Assembly (NCBI RefSeq): GCF_030345075.1
Contig: NZ_CP128361.1
Span: 372,001-436,000 of the forward strand
Length of the DNA stretch: 64,000 nucleotides
Source of the DNA: Solwaraspora sp. WMMA2065
GTDB lineage: Bacteria > Actinomycetota > Actinomycetes > Mycobacteriales > Micromonosporaceae
Direction of reading: 5' to 3'
Shown: piece by piece, positions 18,081 to 26,900 of the stretch
Layout of the letters: each line of letters opens with the position of its first letter
Numbering within the stretch: position 1 is the first letter of the stretch
Notes under the pieces: generated by a model
What the model was told of the DNA's origin: nothing
The model's input: only the letters and a program-made list of their open reading frames with translations
The model's database searches: none
Translations under genes and position numbers: made by a program

Positions 18081-18122
18081 GCTCTGATGTCACCGGTGCA
18101 TCAGAGCACCGGTGACATCAGA
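18081..18122 (+). repeat. Nested inverted repeat able to form alternative hairpins
   Basis: A perfect 16-bp inverted repeat (18083-18098 and 18107-18122, starting TCTGATGTCACCGGTG) with an 8-nt loop. The loop itself, with one base from the right arm, contains CATCAGAGC, the complement of GCTCTGATG at 18081-18089, so a second, mutually exclusive 9-bp hairpin is possible. The order is A-B-A'-B'-A', with B the palindrome CACCGGTG. It lies 100 nt after the DUF3046 stop and 360 nt before recA. It may be a terminator or attenuator, or a binding site. Confidence 0.7.
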
Positions 18123-18326
18123 ACTGGAAGTGTCTCGGGGCAACCGGAGTCGGCCTGTGTGTCGCGCGTCGCTTGTCGGGTCGGTCGTACTCCTGTCGGC
18201 TGGTCGTGCCTCCGCTTGACGGGGTACCTCTGCTTGGCGGGCGTGCGTTCGCGTAGCTGAATTCACTCTTTGCGGTCCAATGGATGCTTTGGGTGGTGAA
18301 ACTCGTGGGCGTGTCTGGTTTTCCAC

Positions 18327-18342
18327 TCGTACATCTGTTCGG
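18327..18342 (+). promoter_or_regulatory. LexA box (SOS box) of recA
   Basis: TCGTACATCTGTTCGG matches the actinobacterial LexA operator TCGAAC-N4-GTTCGA with one mismatch in each half. A -10-like TATTGT follows at 18344-18349, so bound LexA would cover the promoter of recA. Confidence 0.75.
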
Positions 18343-18482
18343 CTATTGTCCACAGCTAGGTGCTCATCCACAGGTTGCGGCCCGTCGGCTGTTTTCTGTC
18401 GGACCCAGCGCCTAGCGTGACCCGGGTGACGAGAAGCTCGGCCAGGACGCCTGGGAAGTCGGCGAACGTAGGGGTGGCAGCA

Positions 18483-19529
18483 ATGGCGGCAGTGCCAGAC
18501 AAGGAAAAGGCGCTCGATCTGGCGCTGGCTCAGATCGACAAACAGTTCGGCAAGGGCTCGGTGATGCGGCTGGGCGAGCGGCCGGTGATCCAGACCGCAG
18601 TGATCCCCACCGGCTCCATCGCGCTCGACGTTGCACTCGGCGTCGGCGGCCTGCCCCGGGGTCGGGTGGTCGAGGTCTACGGCCCGGAGAGCAGCGGTAA
18701 GACCACGGTCGCCCTGCACGCGGTGGCCAACGCCCAGCGTTCCGGCGGCATCGCGGCGTTCATCGACGCCGAGCACGCGCTCGACCCTGACTACGCCAGG
18801 GCGCTCGGCGTGGACACCGACGCCATGCTGGTCTCCCAGCCGGACACCGGTGAGCAGGCGCTGGAGATCGCCGACATGCTGATCCGCTCCGGCGCGCTGG
18901 ACATTATCGTGATCGACTCGGTCGCGGCCCTGGTGCCCCGTGCCGAGATCGAGGGCGAGATGGGGGACAGCCACGTCGGTCTGCAGGCCCGGCTGATGAG
19001 CCAGGCGCTGCGCAAGATCACCGGTGTGCTGAACAGCACCGGCACCACCGCGATCTTCATCAACCAGCTGCGGGAGAAGATCGGCGTGATGTTCGGCTCG
19101 CCGGAGACCACCACCGGTGGCCGGGCGCTGAAGTTCTACGCCTCGGTGCGGCTCGACGTGCGACGGATCGAGAGCCTCAAGGACGGCACCGACGTGGTCG
19201 GCAACCGGACCCGGGTCAAGGTCGTCAAGAACAAGGTCTCCGCGCCGTTCAAGCAGGCCGAGTTCGACATCATGTACGGCAAGGGCATCTCCCGGGAGGG
19301 CTCGCTGATCGACGTCGGCGTCGAGCAGTCGATCATCCGCAAGTCCGGTGCCTGGTACACCTACGAGGGCGACCAACTCGGTCAGGGCAAGGAGAAGGCC
19401 CGGGAGTTCCTCCGGGAGAATCCGGACGTGGCGGCTGAGATCGAGAAGAAGATCCTGGAGAAGCTCGGCGTCGGCGCGCTCGGTGCCGACGAGGCCGGCG
19501 GGCCCGAGCTGCCGCCGGTCGACTTCTGA
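18483..19529 (+). CDS. recA: RecA recombinase
   Basis: ATP-dependent strand-exchange protein for homologous recombination and co-protease for LexA self-cleavage. Start ATG 18483 (GGGGTGG upstream) gives [20 protein letters not shown], the normal N-terminus; the open frame from 18360 adds residues over the promoter and is rejected. Walker A GPESSGKT is at residues 67-74; DNA-binding loops and the core are complete ([20 protein letters not shown]). Length 348 with the acidic C-terminus ([14 protein letters not shown]), no intein, unlike recA of some mycobacteria. recX starts 5 bp after its stop. SOS-regulated through the box at 18327-18342. Confidence 0.98.
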   Translation: MAAVPDKEKALDLALAQIDKQFGKGSVMRLGERPVIQTAVIPTGSIALDVALGVGGLPRGRVVEVYGPESSGKTTVALHAVANAQRSGGIAAFIDAEHALDPDYARALGVDTDAMLVSQPDTGEQALEIADMLIRSGALDIIVIDSVAALVPRAEIEGEMGDSHVGLQARLMSQALRKITGVLNSTGTTAIFINQLREKIGVMFGSPETTTGGRALKFYASVRLDVRRIESLKDGTDVVGNRTRVKVVKNKVSAPFKQAEFDIMYGKGISREGSLIDVGVEQSIIRKSGAWYTYEGDQLGQGKEKAREFLRENPDVAAEIEKKILEKLGVGALGADEAGGPELPPVDF

Positions 19530-19534
19530 TCCGG

Positions 19535-20254
19535 ATGGCCGGGCGACGACGCGGCGCACGGACGGGCCGGGGCTGGGATGCGGCTCCGCCCCGTCCACGC
19601 GCCTCCCGTGCCGGCCGCAGCCGGCCGGCCGACCCCACCGCCGGGTTCGCAGACCCCACCGCTGAGCGCGACGGCCGCACCACCGGGTCCGCCGCGGTCG
19701 GCGGTGGGCAGCCGGTGGACGAGGCGCAGCAGGCCCGCGACATCTGTCTGCGACAGCTCGCCGTCCGCCCTCGGACTCGGGCGGAGCTCGCCGCAGTGCT
19801 GCGGCGACGCGGCATCTCCGAGGCCACGGCCAGTTCGGTCCTCGACCGGTACGACGAGGTCGGGATGATCGATGACGCGGCGTTCGCCCAAGCCTGGGTG
19901 ACCAGCCGGCACCACGGTCGAGGGCTGGCCCGGCGCAACCTCGCCGCCGAGTTGCGTCAGCGTGGCGTGGATCCACAGACTGCCCGGGACGCGCTGGACG
20001 GGCTGGACGAGTCGACCGAGCGGGCCACCGCGACGGAGCTTGTCGAGCGCAAGCTGCGTACCGCCCGGGGTGCTCCGGACGTGGTGTTCCGACGGTTGGT
20101 CGCGATGCTTGCCCGCAAGGGTTACTCGGCGGGGGTAGCTGTGCCGGTGGTCCGGGAGGCACTGGCCGTCCGGTCCGCCGAGGCCGCCCAGTTCACCGAC
20201 GCGGTGGATGCCGAGGCACTGATCGGCGAGGTTCCCGACCCGGATGCTGAGTAG
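19535..20254 (+). CDS. recX: RecX regulatory protein
   Basis: Modulator that binds RecA filaments and limits their activity. The RecX core of three-helix repeats occupies residues about 65-225, with family motifs ARDICLRQLAVRPRTRAELA, VGMIDDAAFAQAWV and GLARRNLAAELRQRGVD. The first 60 residues are an Arg/Gly/Pro-rich, probably disordered extension, longer than in E. coli RecX but seen in actinobacteria. Located 5 bp after recA, so co-transcribed and SOS-induced with it. Confidence 0.93.
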   Translation: MAGRRRGARTGRGWDAAPPRPRASRAGRSRPADPTAGFADPTAERDGRTTGSAAVGGGQPVDEAQQARDICLRQLAVRPRTRAELAAVLRRRGISEATASSVLDRYDEVGMIDDAAFAQAWVTSRHHGRGLARRNLAAELRQRGVDPQTARDALDGLDESTERATATELVERKLRTARGAPDVVFRRLVAMLARKGYSAGVAVPVVREALAVRSAEAAQFTDAVDAEALIGEVPDPDAE

Positions 20255-20771
20255 CCCTGGTCCACCTGACGGGACACCATCCCCTGCGGGATGCGCCAAA
20301 TTTCCGACTCATCCCGGCGCGTCCTGAGCGCGATATGCTGCCTGTGAGTGGGCCGATGCCCTACGTTCCGTTGTCGGTCTGATCATGACTTCTTGACCGA
20401 ACGGCCCCTCGCGACCTAGCCTCGCGTTACAGACGAACAACCGACCCGTCGCAGGCTAACCGCACAACATAGATCGCATAACAGTACGGCATCACTTCGC
20501 AGCAGCAGTTCAGTAGCCAGACATGCCGCAACCGGACAGGCCGGTCCGGCGGCGACAGCACGCACAACGGCCGCTTTCGCCGTGATCGTGCCCGCACCCA
20601 CGTCGGTGCTGTCTGGTCGTTGGTCAGCCGCCACGGTCGGGTGTTCCCATAGCCGTGGCCGGCGCCGGAGCGAGAAGCCTCCGGGAAGGCCGACGGCGGA
20701 CTGGAGGCGGTCGTGGCGCAGCGCAGGAAGCCGGCGGGACACGCGAGTGTCGGTAGGCTCGGAGGGTCGGC
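20255..20771. other. 517-bp gap between recX and rny
   Basis: No gene is supported here on either strand; frames in it lack ribosome binding sites and family resemblance. The middle (about 20385-20530) is noticeably less GC-rich than the surroundings, and an inverted pair TAGCCT/AGGCTA lies near 20418-20460. It should hold the recX terminator and the rny promoter; a small RNA cannot be excluded. Confidence 0.5.
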
Positions 20772-22550
20772 ATGACCGGGCTGGAGTGGATGCTCTTCGC
20801 CGCGGTCGTCGTGCTCGCCGGCCTGGTGCTCGCCGGCCTCGCGCTCGGTGCCCGCACGCTGCGCCGGCTCACCACACCGGCGGCCGCGACGCCGGTTGAG
20901 GAGGACCCGGCTTTCGTCGCCGCCCGCGACCGGCAGGAACGCTCCCTCGCCGCGCTGCGTACCGCGGCCGACGAGGCGTCCTCCGCCGTCGAGCAGGCCA
21001 AGGCCGCCGCCGCTGCGGCCCGTACCGACGCCGCCGCCGCCAAGGCCGAAGCGACCGCCGCCCGGGCCGAGGCCCGTCGAGTGCTCGACGCCGCCCGGGC
21101 CGAGGCGGACACCATCCTGGAGCGGGCCCACCGGCAGGCCGAGACCGAAGCCGAGCAGGTCCGGGCAGCGGCCCGGCGCAGCGGCGAGCGGGAGATCGCG
21201 ATGCTCTCCCGGGCCGTCAAGGAGCAGTCCGCCGAGCTGGACCGGCGCGGCCAGCGGATGGACGAGCGGGAACGTCAGCACGCCGAGGAAGCCGACCGGG
21301 TCGCCGAGCGGGACCGCCGGTTGACTGCCACCGCCGCCGAACTCGCCGAGCGCAAGGCAGCCCTGGCCGCCCGGGAGGCGGACCTGACGGCCGCCGAGGA
21401 GCGATGGCAGCGCGAGCTGGAGCGGGTCGCCGGGCTGACCGCCGAGGCGGCCCGGGGTGAGCTCGTTGAAGCGATCGAGGGCCAGGCCAAACGGGAGGCG
21501 GCAATCCTGGTCCGCGACATCGAGGCCGACGCCCGCAACACCGCTGACCAGCGGGCCCGGCACATCGTGGTGGACGCCATCCAGCGGGTCGCCAGCGAAC
21601 AGACCGCGGAGAGCGTGGTCAGCGTCCTGCATCTGCCCGGCGACGAGATGAAGGGCCGGATCATCGGGCGCGAAGGCCGCAACATCCGGGCGTTCGAGTC
21701 CGTCACCGGGGTCAATTTGATCATCGACGACACACCCGAGGCGGTCCTGCTGTCCTGCTTCGACCCGGTACGCCGGGAGACCGGCCGGCTCACCCTGGAG
21801 AAACTGGTGCTCGACGGCCGGATTCATCCGCACCGGATCGAGGAGGTCTTCGAGACCGCCCGGCAGGAGGTGGAGCAGCTGTGCCACCGGGCTGCCGAGG
21901 AGGCGCTCGTCGACGTCGGCATCACCGAGATCCACCCTGAGCTGGCCACCCTGCTGGGCCGGCTGCGCTACCGGACCTCGTACGGCCAGAACGTGCTCAA
22001 GCATCTGGTGGAGACCGCGCACATCGCCGGGGTGATGGCCGCCGAGCTGCGTCTGGACGTCCCGCTGATCAAGCGGTGCGCGTTCCTGCACGACATCGGC
22101 AAGGCGCTCACCCACGAGGTCGAGGGCAGTCATGCGCTGATCGGCGCCGACCTGGCCCGCAAGTACGGCGAATCCGAAGAGGTGGTGCACGCTATCGAGG
22201 CACACCACAACGAGGTGCCGCCGCAGACCGTCGAGGCGGTGCTCACCCAGGCCTCCGACGCGTGCTCCGGTGGTCGTCCCGGCGCGCGGCGGGAAAGCCT
22301 GGAGGCGTACGTCAAGCGGCTGGAGCGAATCGAGGAGATCGCCGCCGGCAAGATCGGCGTGGAGAAGGTCTTCGCCATGCAGGCCGGCCGGGAGATCCGG
22401 GTGATGGTCAAGCCGGACGACGTGGACGACATCGGTGCCGCGGTGCTGGCCCGCGACGTGGCCAAGCAGATCGAGGAGGAGCTGACCTACCCGGGGCAGA
22501 TCCGGGTGACCGTGGTCCGCGAGTCCCGGGTCACCGAGATCGCCCGTTGA
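20772..22550 (+). CDS. rny: Ribonuclease Y
   Basis: Membrane-anchored endoribonuclease that initiates mRNA decay. Order of parts: an N-terminal membrane helix (residues 4-26, WMLFAAVVVLAGLVLAG), a long Ala/Glu/Arg-rich coiled coil (about 45-290), a KH RNA-binding domain (GRIIGREGRNIRAFESVTG), and an HD domain with CAFLHDIGKAL and VEGSHALIGADL, then EAHHNEV. Length 592 versus about 520 in Bacillus; the extra length is in the coiled coil. ATG 20772 follows GGAGGG. It converges on gluD and shares a strong terminator hairpin with it. Confidence 0.93.
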   Translation: MTGLEWMLFAAVVVLAGLVLAGLALGARTLRRLTTPAAATPVEEDPAFVAARDRQERSLAALRTAADEASSAVEQAKAAAAAARTDAAAAKAEATAARAEARRVLDAARAEADTILERAHRQAETEAEQVRAAARRSGEREIAMLSRAVKEQSAELDRRGQRMDERERQHAEEADRVAERDRRLTATAAELAERKAALAAREADLTAAEERWQRELERVAGLTAEAARGELVEAIEGQAKREAAILVRDIEADARNTADQRARHIVVDAIQRVASEQTAESVVSVLHLPGDEMKGRIIGREGRNIRAFESVTGVNLIIDDTPEAVLLSCFDPVRRETGRLTLEKLVLDGRIHPHRIEEVFETARQEVEQLCHRAAEEALVDVGITEIHPELATLLGRLRYRTSYGQNVLKHLVETAHIAGVMAAELRLDVPLIKRCAFLHDIGKALTHEVEGSHALIGADLARKYGESEEVVHAIEAHHNEVPPQTVEAVLTQASDACSGGRPGARRESLEAYVKRLERIEEIAAGKIGVEKVFAMQAGREIRVMVKPDDVDDIGAAVLARDVAKQIEEELTYPGQIRVTVVRESRVTEIAR

Positions 22551-22576
22551 CCGGCCGGACGGCCGGTCAACGGGCG
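22541..22576. terminator. Bidirectional terminator hairpin between rny and gluD
   Basis: A perfect 16-bp stem (22541-22556 and 22561-22576) around the 4-base loop GGAC, starting CGCCCGTTGACCGGCC, overlaps the rny stop and ends 10 bp before the end of the convergent gluD. No T-run follows, as usual for actinobacterial terminators. Confidence 0.8.
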
Positions 22577-22586
22577 GGCCGTCCGG

Positions 22587-23618
22587 TTAGCTGCTGCCTG
22601 ACGTAGCCGTGCCGCCGGTAGTGGCGCTGCCGCCGGTGCCGGCCGCAGTCTGTTGGCCGGCCACCGTCGACGCCGGTGCCGCCGGCGGCTGGGGTGTGGC
22701 GCTGGTCCGCCGGCCCTGAGCCAGCCGCCGCTGCACCGACTCGGCGAGCTTGGACAGCGCGTAGTTGACCGCGATGAACAGCACCCCGATCACCAGATAC
22801 ACCTGGATCGGGTTACGCAGGTTCTGGATGATCGTCCGGCCGACCAGCAGCGTCTCCTGGTAGCCGATGATGAAGCCCAACGAGGTGTCCTTGAGCACCA
22901 CGATCAGCTGGCTGATCAGAGCCGGCAGCATGATCCGGAACGCCTGTGGCAGCAGGATCATCCGGGTGGTCTGGAACGACGTCAGCCCGATCGCGGCGGC
23001 CGACTCGCGCTGCCCCGACGGCAGACCCTCCATCCCGGAGCGCAGGATCTCGGCGATCACCACGCCGTTGTAGATGGTCAGACCCAGCACCAGGTACGGC
23101 AGCATCTCGTGGCCGAACGGGAGGACGATCTCCAGGCCGAGGTCCGGCAGGCCCCGGGCGACGAAGAAGATCGTGATCACCACCGGCAGGCCGCGGAACA
23201 CCTCGACGCAGAACCGGGTCACCAGGTTCAGCAGCCAGCTCAGCGCCCGCAACGCCAGCGCGAACGAGGTGGCGAGCCCGGTGAACCGGCGGCGCAGCAG
23301 CGCCTTCAGCTGGATCCGCAGCACCGCCAGCGCGGTGCCGAACAGCAACGACAGCGCGATCGCCAGGCCGGCGGCGGTCAGCGTGGCGGTGACCCCCTCG
23401 CCGAGCAGTGTCCAGACCTGACCGAACACCTCGTTGCCGGGGTCGATCAGTGGACCCCACTTCTCCATGGTGAACTGTTCGCGTTCGGCCAGCGGCCGGT
23501 AGACCAGGAAGTACCCGGCGGTGACGGCGGCGAGGGCCGACAGCACGCTGACGATCAGCGTGACCCGTCGGGCCCGTGGTCCGGGGGCGTCGTACAACAC
23601 GCTCTGCTGCTGGCTCAT
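22587..23618 (-). CDS. gluD: Amino acid ABC transporter permease (GluD type)
   Basis: Second permease of the glutamate-type ABC importer. Residues about 95-300 hold the HisM/GluD permease domain with the EAA-loop region SGMEGLPSGQRESAAAIGLT, and five to six membrane helices. An N-terminal extension with a helix (LIVSVLSALAAVTAGYFLVY) precedes it and a Ser/Thr/Gly/Ala-rich tail of about 45 residues follows, both typical of GluD. It pairs with GluC in the membrane and is energised by GluA. Last gene of the gluABCD operon, 49 bp after gluC. Confidence 0.9.
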   Translation of the reverse strand: MSQQQSVLYDAPGPRARRVTLIVSVLSALAAVTAGYFLVYRPLAEREQFTMEKWGPLIDPGNEVFGQVWTLLGEGVTATLTAAGLAIALSLLFGTALAVLRIQLKALLRRRFTGLATSFALALRALSWLLNLVTRFCVEVFRGLPVVITIFFVARGLPDLGLEIVLPFGHEMLPYLVLGLTIYNGVVIAEILRSGMEGLPSGQRESAAAIGLTSFQTTRMILLPQAFRIMLPALISQLIVVLKDTSLGFIIGYQETLLVGRTIIQNLRNPIQVYLVIGVLFIAVNYALSKLAESVQRRLAQGRRTSATPQPPAAPASTVAGQQTAAGTGGSATTGGTATSGSS

Positions 23619-23667
23619 GGCGTGGTTCCTCCGGTGACGGCTGCGGCGCTCGCGGGGGACGGGGCGG

Positions 23668-24375
23668 TCATCTGGCCACCGCCCGGTGGGCCTCGACCCG
23701 GTCGAGCAGCAGCCCGAGCGGCACGGTCATGATCAGGAAGCCGATCGAGATGCCGACGAAGACCGGGATGATCGGCTCGCCGAGGGCGCTGGTCAGGTTC
23801 TGCGCCGAGTTGGACAGGTCACCGACCACCCCGAAGAAGCCGGCCAGCGCCGAATTCTTGATCATGGCGATGATGACGCTGCCCAGCGGGACGATCGCGG
23901 CCTTCCACGCCTGGGGGAGTACCACGTACCGCAGGTTCTGGGTGAAGGTCAGGCCGATCGCGCGGGCGGCCTCCGCCTGACCGGGCGGCACCGCGTTGAT
24001 CCCGCTGCGGATCGCCTCGCAGACGAACGCACCGGTGTAGACGCTCAGCGCGATGATCGCGAACCGGAAGTACGGCAGGTCGATGCCGAGCCGGCTGAAC
24101 ACGATGCTCAGCCCGGGGATCCGCAGGAAGTCGGCGTTCGACCCGAGTGCGGGCAACCCGAAGGCCGAGAAGAACATCACGACGGTCAGCGGCACGTTGC
24201 GCAGCACCGTCACGTACGCCCCGCCGAGCCAGCGTAGCGGCGGCACCGGTGAGATCCGCAGGATCGCGACGAGCGTGCCGATCAGCAGCGCGCCGGTCGC
24301 GGACAGCAGACACAGCTGCAGGGTGAGCCAGAAACCTCCGACGAAGACGTCGAAGTGGTCGACGAGCACTCTCAC
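23668..24375 (-). CDS. gluC: Amino acid ABC transporter permease (GluC type)
   Basis: First permease of the importer, 235 residues. The HisM-like domain is seen with TLQLCLLSATGALLIGTLVA, VLRNVPLTVVMFF and the EAA loop RSGINAVPPGQAEAARAIGL, which contacts the ATPase. Helices cover most of the protein. It starts with ATG 24375, about 100 bp after gluB, and forms a heterodimer with GluD. Confidence 0.92.
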   Translation of the reverse strand: MRVLVDHFDVFVGGFWLTLQLCLLSATGALLIGTLVAILRISPVPPLRWLGGAYVTVLRNVPLTVVMFFSAFGLPALGSNADFLRIPGLSIVFSRLGIDLPYFRFAIIALSVYTGAFVCEAIRSGINAVPPGQAEAARAIGLTFTQNLRYVVLPQAWKAAIVPLGSVIIAMIKNSALAGFFGVVGDLSNSAQNLTSALGEPIIPVFVGISIGFLIMTVPLGLLLDRVEAHRAVAR

Positions 24376-24474
24376 ACGAAAGACCCTTCTGCGAACCGTC
24401 CACCTGGGCGACCGGCCGGCCCGGAGCTGACTGCGCCGGGCCGGCCGGGATCGATCAGGGGCGACCTTCGACGG

Positions 24475-25365
24475 TCAGTAGCGGTCGACCGCGGGACCGG
24501 TCGGGGTGTTGTCGTCGAAGGCACCTGCGGTGGACTCCCACGCCGCGGCGTACGAGCCGTCGTCGTAGATCTTCTCCAGGGTGTCGTTGATGAAGTCGCG
24601 GAACGCGTCGTCGCCCTTCTTCACCCCGATGCCGTACGGCTCCTCGGTGAACTGCTCACCGGCCAGCTTGAAGTCGCCCTCGTTGTCGGCGATGAAGCCG
24701 AGCAGGATCACGTTGTCCGTGGTGACCGCGTCGACCTGACCGCCGCGCAGCGCGTCCACACACTTCTCGTAGACGTCGAAGAGCACCAGCTGCTCGCCGA
24801 CATCCGCCAGGTACTCCTGGATGTTCTCCGCCGGCGTCGAACCCTGCACCGAGCAGATCTTCTTGTCCCCGGCCTCGAACGACTCCGGCCCGGTGATCGA
24901 CTCGTCGTCGGCGCGGACCATGATGTGCTGGCCGGCGACGTAGTACGGGCCGGCGAAGTCGATCCGCTCCTTGCGGGTGGGGTTGATCGTGTAAGTGGCA
25001 ACCACGATGTCGACCCGGTCCTGCTCCAGCAGCTCCTCGCGGACCGCGGACGGCGCCTCGACGTACTCGATGTCGTCGGCGGCGATGCCCAGCTCGGCCG
25101 CGATCAGCTTGGCGATCTCGACGTCGAAGCCGGCCGGCTCACCGTCGAGGCCCAGCTTACCGAAGCCGGGCTGGTCGAACTTGGTGCCGACGGTCATGGT
25201 GCCGGCCTCGCTCAGCTCGGCCATCGTGGTACCGGCCTCGAAGCTCGGCGTCGCCACGTCGGGGTTCTCACTGCCGGAGCCGTCCCCGCCGCTGTCGCCG
25301 CAGGCCGCCATGGACACCGCCAACGCGGCAGTTGCGGCTACCGCCGCCATACGTGACATACGCAT
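24475..25365 (-). CDS. gluB: Glutamate-type substrate-binding lipoprotein
   Basis: Extracytoplasmic solute-binding protein (family 3) anchored as a lipoprotein: signal peptide ending in the lipobox VSMAAC with the lipidated Cys at residue 22, then a Gly/Ser/Asp linker. The two-lobed binding domain is recognised by GTKFDQPGFGKLGLDGEPAG, FDVEIAKLIAAELGI and the ITPxR-like signature TINPTRKERIDFAGPY. The order gluA-gluB-gluC-gluD matches the glutamate importer of Corynebacterium, so glutamate (perhaps also aspartate or glutamine) is the likely substrate. Confidence 0.92.
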   Translation of the reverse strand: MRMSRMAAVAATAALAVSMAACGDSGGDGSGSENPDVATPSFEAGTTMAELSEAGTMTVGTKFDQPGFGKLGLDGEPAGFDVEIAKLIAAELGIAADDIEYVEAPSAVREELLEQDRVDIVVATYTINPTRKERIDFAGPYYVAGQHIMVRADDESITGPESFEAGDKKICSVQGSTPAENIQEYLADVGEQLVLFDVYEKCVDALRGGQVDAVTTDNVILLGFIADNEGDFKLAGEQFTEEPYGIGVKKGDDAFRDFINDTLEKIYDDGSYAAAWESTAGAFDDNTPTGPAVDRY

Positions 25366-25449
25366 TGCTCAGTTTTCTCCTTCACGATGGGAAGCCCGCC
25401 GGGTCGCGGCCGACTCCACGTTGGATGAAACTCGTCCTCGAGCGGGATG

Positions 25450-26202
25450 TCAGTGGGTGAGGATCTTGGACAGGAAGTCCTTCGCCCGGTCGCTGCGCGG
25501 GTTGGTGAAGAACTCGGTGGGCGGGGCGTCCTCGACCAGCTGCCCGTCGGCCATGAAGATGACCCGGTTCGCGGCGTGCCGGGCGAAGCCCATCTCATGG
25601 GTGACGACGACCATCGTCATCCCCTCGGCTGCCAGCGAGGTCATCACGTCCAGCACCTCGCCGACCATTTCCGGGTCGAGCGCGCTGGTCGGCTCGTCGA
25701 ACAGCATCGCCTTGGGCTGCATCGCCAACGCCCGGGCGATCGCCGCCCGCTGCTGCTGACCGCCGGAGAGCTGGGCCGGGAACTTGTCCGCCTGGTTGGC
25801 GATGCCAACCCGGTCGAGCAGTTGCAGTGCCCGCTCGCGGACCACCGACGCCTTCTCCCGGCGTACCTTCATCGGGCCGAGCGTGACGTTGTCCAGGATC
25901 GTCCGGTGCGCGAACAGGTTGAACGACTGGAACACCATGCCGACCTCGCTGCGCAGCCGGGCCAGGGCCCGGCCCTCCGCCGGCAGTGGTCGGCCGTCGA
26001 ACAGGATGGTCCCGGAGCTGATCGGCTCCAGACGGTTGATCGCGCGGCACAGAGTGGACTTGCCGGAGCCGGACGGCCCGATCACCACCACCACTTCACC
26101 ACGGTCGACCGAGAGGTCGACGTCCTGGAGCACGTGCAGTGGACCGAACCACTTGTTGACTCCGCTGAGCACGATCAGCGGCTCACTGGTTGTCACCGTC
26201 AT
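25450..26202 (-). CDS. gluA: Amino acid ABC transporter ATP-binding protein (GluA type)
   Basis: ATPase of the importer, 250 residues. Walker [11 protein letters not shown]-loop [13 protein letters not shown] signature LSGGQQQR, Walker [14 protein letters not shown] and the switch His in [10 protein letters not shown] are all intact. ATG 26202 was preferred over 26238 because it has GGGACGG upstream and gives the normal family N-terminus. Just upstream the sequence ATGCACCGTCC is duplicated (26201-26211 and 26218-26228), a short tandem-like duplication. First gene of the operon. Confidence 0.93.
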   Translation of the reverse strand: MTVTTSEPLIVLSGVNKWFGPLHVLQDVDLSVDRGEVVVVIGPSGSGKSTLCRAINRLEPISSGTILFDGRPLPAEGRALARLRSEVGMVFQSFNLFAHRTILDNVTLGPMKVRREKASVVRERALQLLDRVGIANQADKFPAQLSGGQQQRAAIARALAMQPKAMLFDEPTSALDPEMVGEVLDVMTSLAAEGMTMVVVTHEMGFARHAANRVIFMADGQLVEDAPPTEFFTNPRSDRAKDFLSKILTH

Positions 26203-26365
26203 GCACCGTCCCTGTCCATGCACCGTCCTAGTCGTCACGATCGGTCGAGGTCACCTCACGTGGTCCCGCCACTTTAGGCGGCGTGATGTGTCGGAAGGCA
26301 ACTCAAATGGTCACGGAGCGGTAACACAGCCCACGTGCCGGCTGCTGTCCGGGCAACATGATCGT

Positions 26366-26863
26366 ATGGCGATTGCACCGTTCTGCACCACGCTGTGGAA
26401 CTGGTCCGTCGACGGACCGCTCGCCCCAGGTCAGATCCGAGCCACCCTCGCGGCCATCATCGGTCGTCCGGTGGTGTCGCTGGGTGGGGCTTCGGCGGAG
26501 CGGTTCCCCGACGGCGTGGTGCTCTGCGACGTCTGGGACGGGGCCGGGGACTTCCCGGTGAACGTCGACTGCTACGCCGCACCGGTCGACCCGCCGGAGC
26601 ACCGGGTCCTCGCCGCGTTCGCCCGCCGGACCGGACGTCGCTGCGTACTCGCCGACGACACGCTGGACGCGACCCGCCACCTGCTGGTGTCCCCGGACGG
26701 CACGGTCCGTCCGGTGCACCTGGACATCGAACCGACCAGCGTCGGTGACCGCCGCACCAACCTGCGGCTGTGCAGCCTGACCGACCCCGGCTGCCGGGCC
26801 GGGTTGTTCTGCGGCGGCTCGCGGTGGGGGCCCGACTCGGTGGCTCCGACACTCGCCGCGTGA
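26366..26863 (+). CDS. Hypothetical protein, 165 aa
   Basis: Not recognised. It starts [19 protein letters not shown] and shows a regular alternation of short strands and helices with no membrane segment or signal peptide, so it is probably a compact cytoplasmic domain. Five cysteines are present, three near the end ([17 protein letters not shown]), which might bind metal. Codon use matches neighbours. No ribosome binding site precedes ATG 26366, and an overlapping ATG in another frame lies 8 nt upstream. It sits between gluA (divergent) and miaB, 37 bp before the latter. Function unknown. Confidence 0.65.
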   Translation: MAIAPFCTTLWNWSVDGPLAPGQIRATLAAIIGRPVVSLGGASAERFPDGVVLCDVWDGAGDFPVNVDCYAAPVDPPEHRVLAAFARRTGRRCVLADDTLDATRHLLVSPDGTVRPVHLDIEPTSVGDRRTNLRLCSLTDPGCRAGLFCGGSRWGPDSVAPTLAA

Positions 26864-26900
26864 TCCCGGCGGCGGGCGGCCGGCTACGCTGTCTGATGTC

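Noticed and set aside
18039-18260. 73-codon frame upstream of recA
   Set aside because: It runs through the nested inverted repeat, has no ribosome binding site and low-complexity composition; a chance frame.
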